This document shows, one piece after another, positions 25,218-33,759 of a DNA stretch of 33,759 bases. How positions within the stretch are numbered: position 1 is the first letter of the stretch; each line of letters starts with the position of its first letter. The DNA is from Afipia sp. (GTDB lineage: Bacteria; Pseudomonadota; Alphaproteobacteria; Rhizobiales; Xanthobacteraceae). The position numbers and the translations under genes are program-made. Below the pieces are notes generated by a model. The model was not told the origin of the DNA and did not search any database. It saw only the letters and a program-made list of their open reading frames with translations. The DNA lies in NCBI GenBank assembly GCA_017308495.1, contig JAFKES010000088.1, positions 1 through 33,759 of the forward strand. Direction: 5' to 3'.

Positions 25218-26357
25218 ATGGATTTTGATTTGTCCGAGGAGCAGCGTCTCCTGAAAGACAGCGTCGATGGCCTTCTGGCCAATTCGTATGATTTCGAGCA
25301 GCGCAAGAAGTACGGCGCCGAGAAGGACGGCTGGAGCCGCGCGGTGTGGGGCAAACTTGCCGAGCAGGGCCTGCTCGGCCTGCCGTTCGCGGAAGCCGAT
25401 GGCGGCTTCGGCGGCGGCGCGGTGGAGACCATGATCGTCATGGAGGCGCTCGGCCGCGCGCTGGTGCTGGAGCCCTATCTGGCCACGGTGGTGCTGGGCG
25501 GCGGTTTCCTGCGCCATGGCGGATCAGCGGCGCAGAAGCAGGCGATCCTGCCCGGCGTCATCGACGGCTCGAAGACCCTGGCCTTCGCCCAGCTTGAGAA
25601 GGACTCGCGCTACGATCTCGCCGACGTCTCGACCACGGCGAAGAGAAAGGGCGACGGCTATGTGATCGACGGCGAGAAGTTCGTGGTGCTGCACGGCGAT
25701 TCCGCCGACACCCTGATCGTCTCGGCACGCACCGCCGGCGGCCAGCGCGACCGCGACGGCATCGGCCTGTTCCTGGTGCCGGCCTCCGCAAAGGGCGTGT
25801 CGGTCAAGGGCTATCCGACCCAGGACGGCCTGCGCGCCGCCGACATCACCTTCTCCGGCGTCGAGGTCGGGGCCGACGCCGTGCTCGGCGATCCGGCCAA
25901 GGGCCTGCCGCTGATGGAGCGGGTGGTGGATGAGGCGCGCATCGCACTGTGCGCCGAGGCTGTCGGCGCCATGGATGAATCGCTGAAGGCCACGGTCGAG
26001 TATCTCAAGACCCGCAAGCAGTTCGGCGTCGCCATCGGCACCTTCCAGTCGCTGCAGCACCGCGCCGCCGACATGTTCGTGTTCCTGGAGCAGGCCCGCA
26101 GCATGGCGATGTTCGCGGTCATGGCCGGCACCGTCGAGGACGCCGCCGAGCGCGCCAACGCGGTCGCCGCGGCCAAGGTGCAGATCGGCAAGTCGCTGAA
26201 GTTCGTCGGCCAGCAGTCGATCCAGCTCCACGGCGGCATCGGCATGACCATGGAAGCCAAGATCGGCCACTACTTCAAGCGGCTGACCATGATCGAGAAC
26301 TCGTTCGGCGACACCGACTATCACCTGCGCCGGGTGTCCGAGCGCGGGCTGATCTGA
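25218..26357 (+). CDS. pimD: Acyl-CoA dehydrogenase, small subunit (PimD-like)
   Basis: A 379-residue acyl-CoA dehydrogenase-fold protein. It shows LGLPFAEADGGFGGGAVETM, the middle beta domain (GYVIDGEKFVVLHGDSADTL) and the C-terminal KTRKQFGVAIGTFQSLQHRAADM and QSIQLHGGIGMTMEAKIGHYFKR. At the position of the LCAD-type base it has Ala240 (VDEARIALCAEAVG), so it probably depends on PimC for catalysis and shares the FAD sites of a heterotetramer. The frame is open to 25140, but the ATG at 25218, preceded by GGAGG, gives the standard N terminus MDFDLSEEQRLL. In R. palustris an enoyl-CoA hydratase gene, pimE, follows; here the next gene is glpK. Confidence 0.87.
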   Translation: MDFDLSEEQRLLKDSVDGLLANSYDFEQRKKYGAEKDGWSRAVWGKLAEQGLLGLPFAEADGGFGGGAVETMIVMEALGRALVLEPYLATVVLGGGFLRHGGSAAQKQAILPGVIDGSKTLAFAQLEKDSRYDLADVSTTAKRKGDGYVIDGEKFVVLHGDSADTLIVSARTAGGQRDRDGIGLFLVPASAKGVSVKGYPTQDGLRAADITFSGVEVGADAVLGDPAKGLPLMERVVDEARIALCAEAVGAMDESLKATVEYLKTRKQFGVAIGTFQSLQHRAADMFVFLEQARSMAMFAVMAGTVEDAAERANAVAAAKVQIGKSLKFVGQQSIQLHGGIGMTMEAKIGHYFKRLTMIENSFGDTDYHLRRVSERGLI

Positions 26358-26558
26358 TCTGACGACCGCTTTCCTCTCTCCGCGCGGGAGGGGACCGTGA
26401 CAATCATCGCCGCCGTCTCCGCTTGCGTCTGCGCGCATCGCCGGGGCGGCGGCGTTTCGTTGACGCCCTTGCGCGCCCGACGGCGATATTGACGCGCGCG
26501 CGCCAATCGGATTGCCTTGCGTCCGCGCGAACGCAACAGATTTTCGGGGCCGGGCGTC

Positions 26559-28073
<1,515 letters not shown>

Positions 28074-31000
28074 CTAGCCCGGCCGCGCATCCGCGCGCGG
28101 CTTCATGTTGAGCCGCATATGGATGGCGCAGCCGCAGCCCGGCGGATGCTGGGCAGGCGGCAGGCTGGTGATGTCGTCGTTCGCCGGCGCAGGCGGCTGC
28201 GGTTCGCTGGCGGGGATATAGTTCAGCACCGGCGCGAGCGAGCGCTCGGTCTCGGCGAGCGTCGCGCCGATGCGTTCGGCGTAATCCTCGACCTGATCGC
28301 GCTCGATCTTGCCGACGCCGAAATACTCGCTCTGCGGGTGGCTGTAATAGATGCCGGACACTGACGAGCCCGGCCACATCGCGAGACTCTCGGTCAGCGT
28401 CACGCCCGCATTACGCTCGGCGTCGAGCAGCCGGAAGATCGTGGTCTTCTCCTTGTGATCGGGTTGCGCGGGATAGCCCGGCGCGGGCCGGATGCCCTGA
28501 TACTTCTCCAGGATCAGATCGTCGTTCGAGAGCGCCTCGTCGGGGGCGTAGCCCCACAATTCCATGCGTACGCGCTGATGCATCCGCTCGGCGAAGGCTT
28601 CGGCGAGGCGGTCGGCCAGCGCCTTGACGATGATCGAGGAATAATCGTCGTTGGCGTTCTTGAAGCGCCTGGTGATCGCGTCCTCGCCGATCCCGGCGGT
28701 GACGACGAAGGCGCCGATATAATCGGCGACCCCGCTGTCCTTCGGGGCGATGAAATCCGACAGCGCGAGGTTGTGGCGGCCTTCGCGTTTTTCCAGTTGC
28801 TGGCGCAGCGTGTGCAGCGTCGCGACCGACCGGGTGCGGGACTCGTCGCTGTAGAGCGTGACGTCGTCGCCCTCGGCATTGGCGGGCCAGAAGCCGACGG
28901 TGGCGTTGGCGGTGAACCAGTTTTCCTTGATGATGGTATCGAGCATCTTGCGCGCGTCGTTGTAGAGCGACTGCGCGACCTCGCCGACATTGGGGTCCTT
29001 CAGGATCGCCGGAAAACGCCCAGCAAGCTCCCACGCCTGGAAGAACGGCGTCCAGTCGATATGCTCGGCCAGTTCCGCGAGCGGATAATTGCTGAAGGTC
29101 TTCACGCCGAGGAAGGACGGCTTCTTCGGCGTGGTCTTCGACCAGTCGATCTTGAGCGCATTGGCGCGCGCGGCCTCCAGCGACAGCCGCTTCTTGTTTT
29201 GCTGGGCGCGGAAATGCGCGTCGGCGATCTTGGTGTAGTCGCGGCGGACCTCGGAGATATAGTCCTCGCGCTTGTCCTGTGACAGCAGCGAGGAGGCGAC
29301 GCCGACCGCGCGGCTGGCATCGTTGACGTGGACCACCGGGCCGCGGCGATAGCGCGGGTCGATTTTCACGGCGGTATGGACACGGCTCGTGGTCGCGCCG
29401 CCGATCAGCAGCGGAATGTCGAAGCCCTGCCGTTCCATTTCCGAGGCCACGAACACCATTTCATCGAGCGAGGGCGTAATCAGGCCGGACAGGCCGATGA
29501 CGTCGGCGCCTTCGGCCTTCGCCGTCTCCAGGATTTTGGCGGCGGGCACCATCACGCCGAGGTCGATCACCTCGAAATTGTTGCACTGGAGCACGATGCC
29601 GACGATGTTCTTGCCGATGTCGTGGACATCGCCCTTCACCGTCGCCATCACGATCTTGCCGGCGGAGGAGCGCTCGCCGGAGACGACGCCCGCGGCCTTG
29701 TTGCGTTTCTTTTCCTCTTCCATGAACGGCATCAGATAGGCGACCGCCTGCTTCATCACGCGCGCCGACTTCACCACCTGCGGCAGGAACATCTTGCCCG
29801 CGCCGAACAGGTCGCCGACGACGTTCATGCCGTCCATCAGCGGGCCTTCGATCACCGCCAGCGGGCGGTCCACCGTCAGCCGCGCGGCCTCGGTGTCGGC
29901 CTCGATGTATTCGGTGATGCCGTTGACCAGCGCGTGGCTGAGACGCTTCTCGACCGGCCATTCGCGCCAGGCGAGGTCCTGCTCCTTGACCTGCTTGCCC
30001 TGGCCGCGGAATTTTTCCGCAAGCTCGAGCAGTCGCTCCGATGCGCCGGGATCGCGGTTGAGGATGACGTCCTCGCACACGTTGCGCAGTTCGGGATCGA
30101 TGTCGTCATAGATCACCATCTGCCCGGCATTGACGATGCCCATGTCCATGCCGGCCTTGATGGCATGATACAGGAACACCGAATGCATCGCCTCGCGCAC
30201 CGGCTCGTTGCCGCGGAACGAGAACGACAGGTTGGAGACGCCGCCGGAGATGTGGGCGTGCGGCAGGTTCTGGCGAATCCAGCGCGTCGCTTCGATGAAA
30301 TCGACGCCGTAATTGTTGTGCTCCTCGAGCCCGGTGGCGATGGCGAAGATGTTCGGGTCGAAGATGATGTCCTGCGGCGGGAAGGCGAGCTTCGTCGTCA
30401 GCAGGTCATAGGCGCGCTTGCAGATCTCGATCTTGCGCTGATAGGTGTCGGCCTGTCCGGTCTCGTCGAACGCCATCACCACGACGGCCGCGCCGTGGCG
30501 GCGGGCGATGGTCGCTTCAAGGATGAACTTGTCCTCGCCTTCCTTGAGCGAGATCGAGTTGAGAATCGATTTGCCCTGGATGCATTTCAGGCCGGCCTCG
30601 ATCACCTCGAATTTCGAGGAATCGACCATCACCGGCACCTTGGCGATGTCCGGCTCGGAGGCGATGAGATTGAGGAATTCGATCATCGCCTGCTTGGAGT
30701 CGAGCAGGCCCTCGTCCATGTTGATGTCGATCACCTGCGCGCCGTTCTCGACCTGGTCGCGGGCAACCTGAAGCGCTGCGGTGTAGTCGCCTTCCTTGAT
30801 CAGCTTGCGGAAGCGCGCTGAGCCGGTGACGTTGGTGCGCTCGCCGACATTGACGAACGGAATATCGTTGGTCAGCACGAACGGCTCGAGGCCGGATAGC
30901 CGCAGGCGCGGCTCGAGGGTCGAGACGACGCGCGGCTTGTGCGGCGCGACAGCCCGCGCGATGGCGCGGATATGGTCGGGGGTGGTGCCGCAGCAGCCGC

Positions 31001-31931
31001 CGACCACGTTGACGAGGCCGGCCTGCGCGAATTCGCCGACGAGCTTCGCCATGTACTCCGGCGTCTCGTCATACTGGCCGAATTCGTTGGGCAGGCCCGC
31101 GTTCGGATAGGCGCAGACCAGCGTGTCGGCGACGCGGCCGATATCGGCGACATGGGCGCGCAGGTCTTCGGCACCGAGCGCGCAGTTGAAGCCGATGGTG
31201 ATCGGCTTGGCGTGCTGCACCGAGTACCAGAACGCTTCCGGCATCTGGCCCGACAGCAGGCGGCCGGATTTGTCGGTGATGGTGCCGGAGATCATCACCG
31301 GCACGTCGATGCCGCGGGTCTCGCAGATCTCGGCGATGGCGTAGAGCGCGGCCTTGGCGTTGAGCGTGTCGAAGATGGTTTCGACCAGCAGCAGATCGGC
31401 GCCGCCGTCGAGAAGGCCGTTGATCTGTTCGCTATAGGCGACGCGCAGATCGTCGAACGTCACCGCGCGATAGCCGGGGTTGGCAACGTCCGGCGAGATC
31501 GAGGCGGTGCGGTTGGTGGGCCCCAGCGCGCCGGCGACGAAGCGCGGCTTGCCGTCCTCGGCTTCGGCGCGATCGGCGGCATTGCGCGCCAGCCGCGCGC
31601 CTTCGCGGTTCAGCTCATAGGCAAGGTCCGACATGTCGTAGTCGGCCTGCGCGATCGAGGTTGAGGAGAAGGTGTTGGTCTCGACGATGTCCGCGCCGGC
31701 CTTGAAGTAGTCGTAGTGGATGTCTTCGATCGCCTGCGGCTGGGTCAGAATCAGCAGGTCGTTGTTGCCTTTAACGTCGCGGTGAAAATCCTTGAACCGC
31801 TCGCCGCGAAACGCCGCTTCGTCGAGTTCGAGCCGCTGGATCATCGTGCCCATGGCGCCGTCGAGCACCAGAATGCGCTCGCGGGCGAGGGCGTGGAATT
31901 TATCGGCGACAGGACTCGAACTCTTGGTCAC
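28074..31931 (-). CDS. metH: Cobalamin-dependent methionine synthase
   Basis: A 1285-residue cytoplasmic enzyme that transfers the methyl group of 5-methyltetrahydrofolate to homocysteine through methylcobalamin. All four modules are present. The homocysteine domain (about 1-330) binds Zn through Cys250 ([11 protein letters not shown]) and Cys313-Cys314 ([12 protein letters not shown]). The pterin domain follows ([16 protein letters not shown], about 365-640). The cobalamin domain has lower axial ligand His770 in [13 protein letters not shown]. The C-terminal reactivation domain contains the AdoMet-site motif [12 protein letters not shown]. Length is slightly above the E. coli enzyme because of a tail with [10 protein letters not shown]. 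It follows metF on the same strand, 137 bp downstream, with a family A repeat between. No cobalamin riboswitch is visible in that gap. Confidence 0.97.
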   Translation of the reverse strand: MTKSSSPVADKFHALARERILVLDGAMGTMIQRLELDEAAFRGERFKDFHRDVKGNNDLLILTQPQAIEDIHYDYFKAGADIVETNTFSSTSIAQADYDMSDLAYELNREGARLARNAADRAEAEDGKPRFVAGALGPTNRTASISPDVANPGYRAVTFDDLRVAYSEQINGLLDGGADLLLVETIFDTLNAKAALYAIAEICETRGIDVPVMISGTITDKSGRLLSGQMPEAFWYSVQHAKPITIGFNCALGAEDLRAHVADIGRVADTLVCAYPNAGLPNEFGQYDETPEYMAKLVGEFAQAGLVNVVGGCCGTTPDHIRAIARAVAPHKPRVVSTLEPRLRLSGLEPFVLTNDIPFVNVGERTNVTGSARFRKLIKEGDYTAALQVARDQVENGAQVIDINMDEGLLDSKQAMIEFLNLIASEPDIAKVPVMVDSSKFEVIEAGLKCIQGKSILNSISLKEGEDKFILEATIARRHGAAVVVMAFDETGQADTYQRKIEICKRAYDLLTTKLAFPPQDIIFDPNIFAIATGLEEHNNYGVDFIEATRWIRQNLPHAHISGGVSNLSFSFRGNEPVREAMHSVFLYHAIKAGMDMGIVNAGQMVIYDDIDPELRNVCEDVILNRDPGASERLLELAEKFRGQGKQVKEQDLAWREWPVEKRLSHALVNGITEYIEADTEAARLTVDRPLAVIEGPLMDGMNVVGDLFGAGKMFLPQVVKSARVMKQAVAYLMPFMEEEKKRNKAAGVVSGERSSAGKIVMATVKGDVHDIGKNIVGIVLQCNNFEVIDLGVMVPAAKILETAKAEGADVIGLSGLITPSLDEMVFVASEMERQGFDIPLLIGGATTSRVHTAVKIDPRYRRGPVVHVNDASRAVGVASSLLSQDKREDYISEVRRDYTKIADAHFRAQQNKKRLSLEAARANALKIDWSKTTPKKPSFLGVKTFSNYPLAELAEHIDWTPFFQAWELAGRFPAILKDPNVGEVAQSLYNDARKMLDTIIKENWFTANATVGFWPANAEGDDVTLYSDESRTRSVATLHTLRQQLEKREGRHNLALSDFIAPKDSGVADYIGAFVVTAGIGEDAITRRFKNANDDYSSIIVKALADRLAEAFAERMHQRVRMELWGYAPDEALSNDDLILEKYQGIRPAPGYPAQPDHKEKTTIFRLLDAERNAGVTLTESLAMWPGSSVSGIYYSHPQSEYFGVGKIERDQVEDYAERIGATLAETERSLAPVLNYIPASEPQPPAPANDDITSLPPAQHPPGCGCAIHMRLNMKPRADARPG

Positions 31932-31945
31932 AACGTCTCTCCCAG

Positions 31946-32066
31946 CGTCACGCCCGGGCTTGTCCCGGGCATTCGCGCCTTTCTTTTGTGTCCGTCAAAG
32001 ACGTGGACGGCCGGGACACGGGCCTTCTTAAGAACCGTTGTTCGAACGGCTATGCCCGGCGATGAC
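31946..32066. repeat. Palindromic repeat, family A copy 4 (long form)
   Basis: Starts CGTCACGCCCGGGCTTGTCC, has AAAGACGTGGACGGCCGGGA inside and closes GCCCGGCGATGAC, three bases from the metF stop codon. It contains the 20-nt block CCGTTGTTCGAACGGCTATG (32035-32054), identical to 11420-11439 in copy 2. It fills nearly the whole metF-metH gap. Confidence 0.8.
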
Positions 32067-32068
32067 AG

Positions 32069-32980
32069 TTAAGCAGCCTGCCGCGCGCCGGCCGGGCGGA
32101 TGCCAAGCACATGGCAGATGGCGACCACGAGGTCGGCGCGGTTCATGGTGTAGAAGTGGAAATTCTCGACGCCCTGCTTGGCGAGCTTCTGCACCTGCGC
32201 GGCGGCCACGGTCGCGGCCACCAGGCGGCGAGTGTCGGTATCTTCGTCGAGGCCCTCGAATTTCGCGGCCAGCCATCCGGGCACGGTGGCGCCGGCGCGG
32301 GCCGCGAAGTTCTTCGCCAGCTTGAAATTCTGCACCGGCAGGATGCCGGGCACGATCGGAATGGTGATGCCGGCGGCGCGCACGCGGTCGAGATAGCGAT
32401 AGTACAGATCGTTGTCGAAGAAGAACTGGGTGATGGCGCGGGTCGCGCCGGCGTCGACCTTGGCCTTCAGCGCGTCGATGTCGGCTGCGAGGCTGGCGCT
32501 CTCGGGATGCTTCTCGGGGTAGGCCGAGACGCTCACCTCCATGTCGGAATAGTTGCGCCGGATGGCGGCCACCAGATCCGACGACTGCTGGTAGCCGTCG
32601 GGATGAGGTGCGTAGGCCGTGCCGATGCCGGTGGTGGGATCGCCGCGCAGCGCCACGATGTGGCGCACGCCGACGTCGTGATAGCGCGCGACCACTTCGT
32701 CGATATCGGCGCGGGTCGCGTCGACGCAGGTGAGATGCGCGGCCGGGACAAGCGAGGTCTCCGACAGGATCCGCGCGATGGTGGCGTGGGTGCGTTCGCG
32801 GGTCGAACCGCCGGCGCCATAGGTCACCGAGACGAAGTCCGGGTTGAGCGGGGCCAGCCGGTTGATCACCTCCCACAGCCCGCGCTCCATCTCCTCGGTC
32901 TTCGGCGGGAAGAACTCGAACGAGATCGCCGGCAGCGTCGGGTTCTGCGCTGGGGCCGGGGCGGATGTCTTGGTGGTCAC
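32069..32980 (-). CDS. metF: 5,10-methylenetetrahydrofolate reductase, GTG start
   Basis: A 303-residue flavoprotein that reduces methylene-THF to methyl-THF, the methyl donor used by MetH. Hallmarks are ISFEFFPPKTEEMERGLWEV with the catalytic Glu, FVSVTYGAGGSTRERTHATI, AAHLTCVDATRADIDEVV, HIVALRGDPTTG, SVSAYPEKHPES, ITQFFFDNDLYYRYLDRVRAAGI and FHFYTMNRADLVVAICHVLG. The frame is open to 33298, but the upstream part is not protein-like. The GTG at 32978-32980, nine bases after AGGAG, gives the standard length. It is the first gene of a metF-metH pair. The 433 bp before it contain an AT-rich section that probably carries its promoter. Confidence 0.93.
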   Translation of the reverse strand: MTTKTSAPAPAQNPTLPAISFEFFPPKTEEMERGLWEVINRLAPLNPDFVSVTYGAGGSTRERTHATIARILSETSLVPAAHLTCVDATRADIDEVVARYHDVGVRHIVALRGDPTTGIGTAYAPHPDGYQQSSDLVAAIRRNYSDMEVSVSAYPEKHPESASLAADIDALKAKVDAGATRAITQFFFDNDLYYRYLDRVRAAGITIPIVPGILPVQNFKLAKNFAARAGATVPGWLAAKFEGLDEDTDTRRLVAATVAAAQVQKLAKQGVENFHFYTMNRADLVVAICHVLGIRPAGARQAA

Positions 32981-33413
32981 GGTGAAAAACTCCTGGGACG
33001 GCGGTCGAGCCGGATGAAAACGCGACGCCGCTCGCGCCGGTGCGGCAGGCCTCGATCTGGCCTTATGGAGCCAAGTGCGCCGCCATTCCGCCATTTCGAG
33101 CAAAATAGGGGGAAAACCGCCGACGAGCCAGCCCATGATGTCGGATTTTGTCGTGGGAAATTGCCCAAAGTATCTTTTGTGGGTCGGTAGATCGGTCTGA
33201 TCCAGTGGGTCAGTATCGGAGAATATTGCTGAAATCGGGCTATTTTGTCGAGCATCGTCGATTTTCTGGGAATTTTTTGCGCTATGACGATGGGCCAAAT
33301 CAAAATTCTTGAAAATGAAAAAGATTTCTGCCCACTGTTGTGCCGTGACCCAGCCGGCTCCGGCGTCAGAACCATGCCTTTCGTCGTCCGGCGGGAGCCA
33401 CTAGCTTGCGCTC
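32981..33413. other. Intergenic region upstream of metF
   Basis: 433 bp between metF and the divergent monooxygenase gene with no credible coding frame. From about 33130 to 33340 it is clearly AT-richer than the rest of the window, so it is the likely promoter region of metF and perhaps of the divergent gene. I looked for SAM-II, SAM/SAH and cobalamin riboswitch cores and recognised none. An imperfect direct repeat lies at 33179-33219. Confidence 0.6.
33179..33219. repeat. Imperfect direct repeat upstream of metF
   Basis: GTGGGTCGGTAGATCGG (33179-33195) and GTGGGTCAGTATCGG (33205-33219) start 26 bp apart and differ by one substitution and a 2-base gap. They lie in the AT-rich section about 200 bp before metF and could be sites for a methionine-pathway regulator. 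No known consensus was recognised. Confidence 0.3.
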
Positions 33414-33759
33414 ATGACCCCGCTGTCCATCCTCGATCTCTCCGTCGTCACCACCGCCACCCCGCCGTCGCAGGCGCTGCGCAACAGCATCGATCTCGCG
33501 CGGCACGCCGACCAGCTCGGCTACACCCGCTACTGGCTGGCCGAGCATCACAGCCTTGCCTCGGTGGCCTCGCCCGCGCCCGAGATCATGATCGGCCAGA
33601 TCGCATCCGGGACGCGGCGCATCCGCGTCGGCTCCGGCGGCGTGATGCTGCCGAACCATGCGCCGCTGATGGTGGCCGAGCGTTTCAAGATGCTGGAGGC
33701 GCTGTTTCCCGGCCGCATCGATCTTGGCCTCGGCCGCGCGCCGGGCACCGACCAGACCA
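33414..33759 (+). CDS. Luciferase-like flavin-dependent monooxygenase, 5' part
   Basis: The first 115 codons of a protein that continues beyond the window; there is no stop in this frame. The start MTPLSILDLSVVTTATPPSQ, then ARHADQLGYTRYWLAEHHSL, SPAPEIMIGQIASGTRRIRV, GSGGVMLPNHAPLMVAERFK and LEALFPGRIDLGLGRAPGTD are the hallmarks of the bacterial luciferase-like (LLM) family, in the subgroup often labelled MsnO8-like. Such enzymes use reduced FMN or F420 and oxygen; the substrate is unknown. The ATG at 33414 fits the conserved N terminus, although no strong ribosome-binding site precedes it. It is divergent from metF. Confidence 0.88.
   Translation, partial: MTPLSILDLSVVTTATPPSQALRNSIDLARHADQLGYTRYWLAEHHSLASVASPAPEIMIGQIASGTRRIRVGSGGVMLPNHAPLMVAERFKMLEALFPGRIDLGLGRAPGTDQT

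Noticed and set aside
29328..30821. 497-codon open frame on the plus strand
   Set aside because: Antisense to metH, whose four domains are continuous and complete.
31932..32068. Cobalamin riboswitch before metH
   Set aside because: The 137-bp gap is almost entirely a family A palindromic repeat; I see no B12-box sequence.
32981..33413. SAM-responsive riboswitch before metF
   Set aside because: I could not find the pseudoknot or conserved loop sequences of the SAM-II or SAM/SAH types by eye; without a model search I do not call one.

Overview
The window looks like chromosomal DNA from a GC-rich alphaproteobacterium, most plausibly of the Bradyrhizobium/Rhodopseudomonas group. This rests on strong G/C use at third codon positions, the gene content (a pim-type dicarboxylate beta-oxidation operon next to liv-type ABC transporters, cobalamin-dependent metH) and dispersed palindromic repeats of the 'CGTCATGCCCGG...CCGGCCATGACG' kind that I associate with those genomes. 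I see no phage, plasmid, insertion sequence, CRISPR array, tRNA or rRNA. The genus is an inference.

Layout. (1) 1-3131, plus strand: the tail of an upstream gene, a pair of acyl-CoA dehydrogenases (a subunit without the base, then one with it) and a nitroreductase-family flavoprotein. (2) 3354-4522: a small conserved-looking hypothetical gene convergent with a thioesterase/YkgJ cysteine-cluster pair. (3) 4848-11210: a first branched-chain-amino-acid-type (Liv) uptake system. Its binding protein is on the plus strand, convergent with livH, a livM-livG fusion and livF on the minus strand; a MOFRL-type glycerate 2-kinase lies upstream of livH. (4) 11487-18501, minus strand: an IclR regulator followed by livG, livF, livH, livM and two tandem binding proteins that are close paralogues. 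(5) 18632-26357, plus strand, divergent from iclR: pimF, pimA, pimB, pimC and pimD in the order known from Rhodopseudomonas palustris. Together they give CoA activation, alpha,beta-dehydrogenation, hydration/oxidation and thiolysis of dicarboxylates or fatty acids. pimE is not seen; glpK follows instead. (6) 26559-32980: glpK, abutting tail to tail with metH, and metF upstream of metH on the minus strand. (7) 33414 to the end: the start of a luciferase-like flavin monooxygenase.

How it fits together. Regions 4 and 5 read as one functional island. A transporter with two alternative binding proteins would bring in an acid, the pim enzymes would oxidise it to acetyl-CoA units, and the IclR protein between the two arms would control them. 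The 130-bp divergent intergenic region holds a TTGACA-type promoter candidate for pimF, followed directly by a 19-bp near-perfect palindrome (TGTGGAAT-TTA-ATTCCGCA) that resembles IclR-family operators.

The window is mostly ordinary catabolic and methionine metabolism. I found no convincing undescribed molecular machine. The observations most worth following are the IclR operator, the tandem binding-protein duplication with related terminators separated by a repeat, the repeats and GNRA-capped hairpin inside the pim operon, and the two inferred heteromeric acyl-CoA dehydrogenases.
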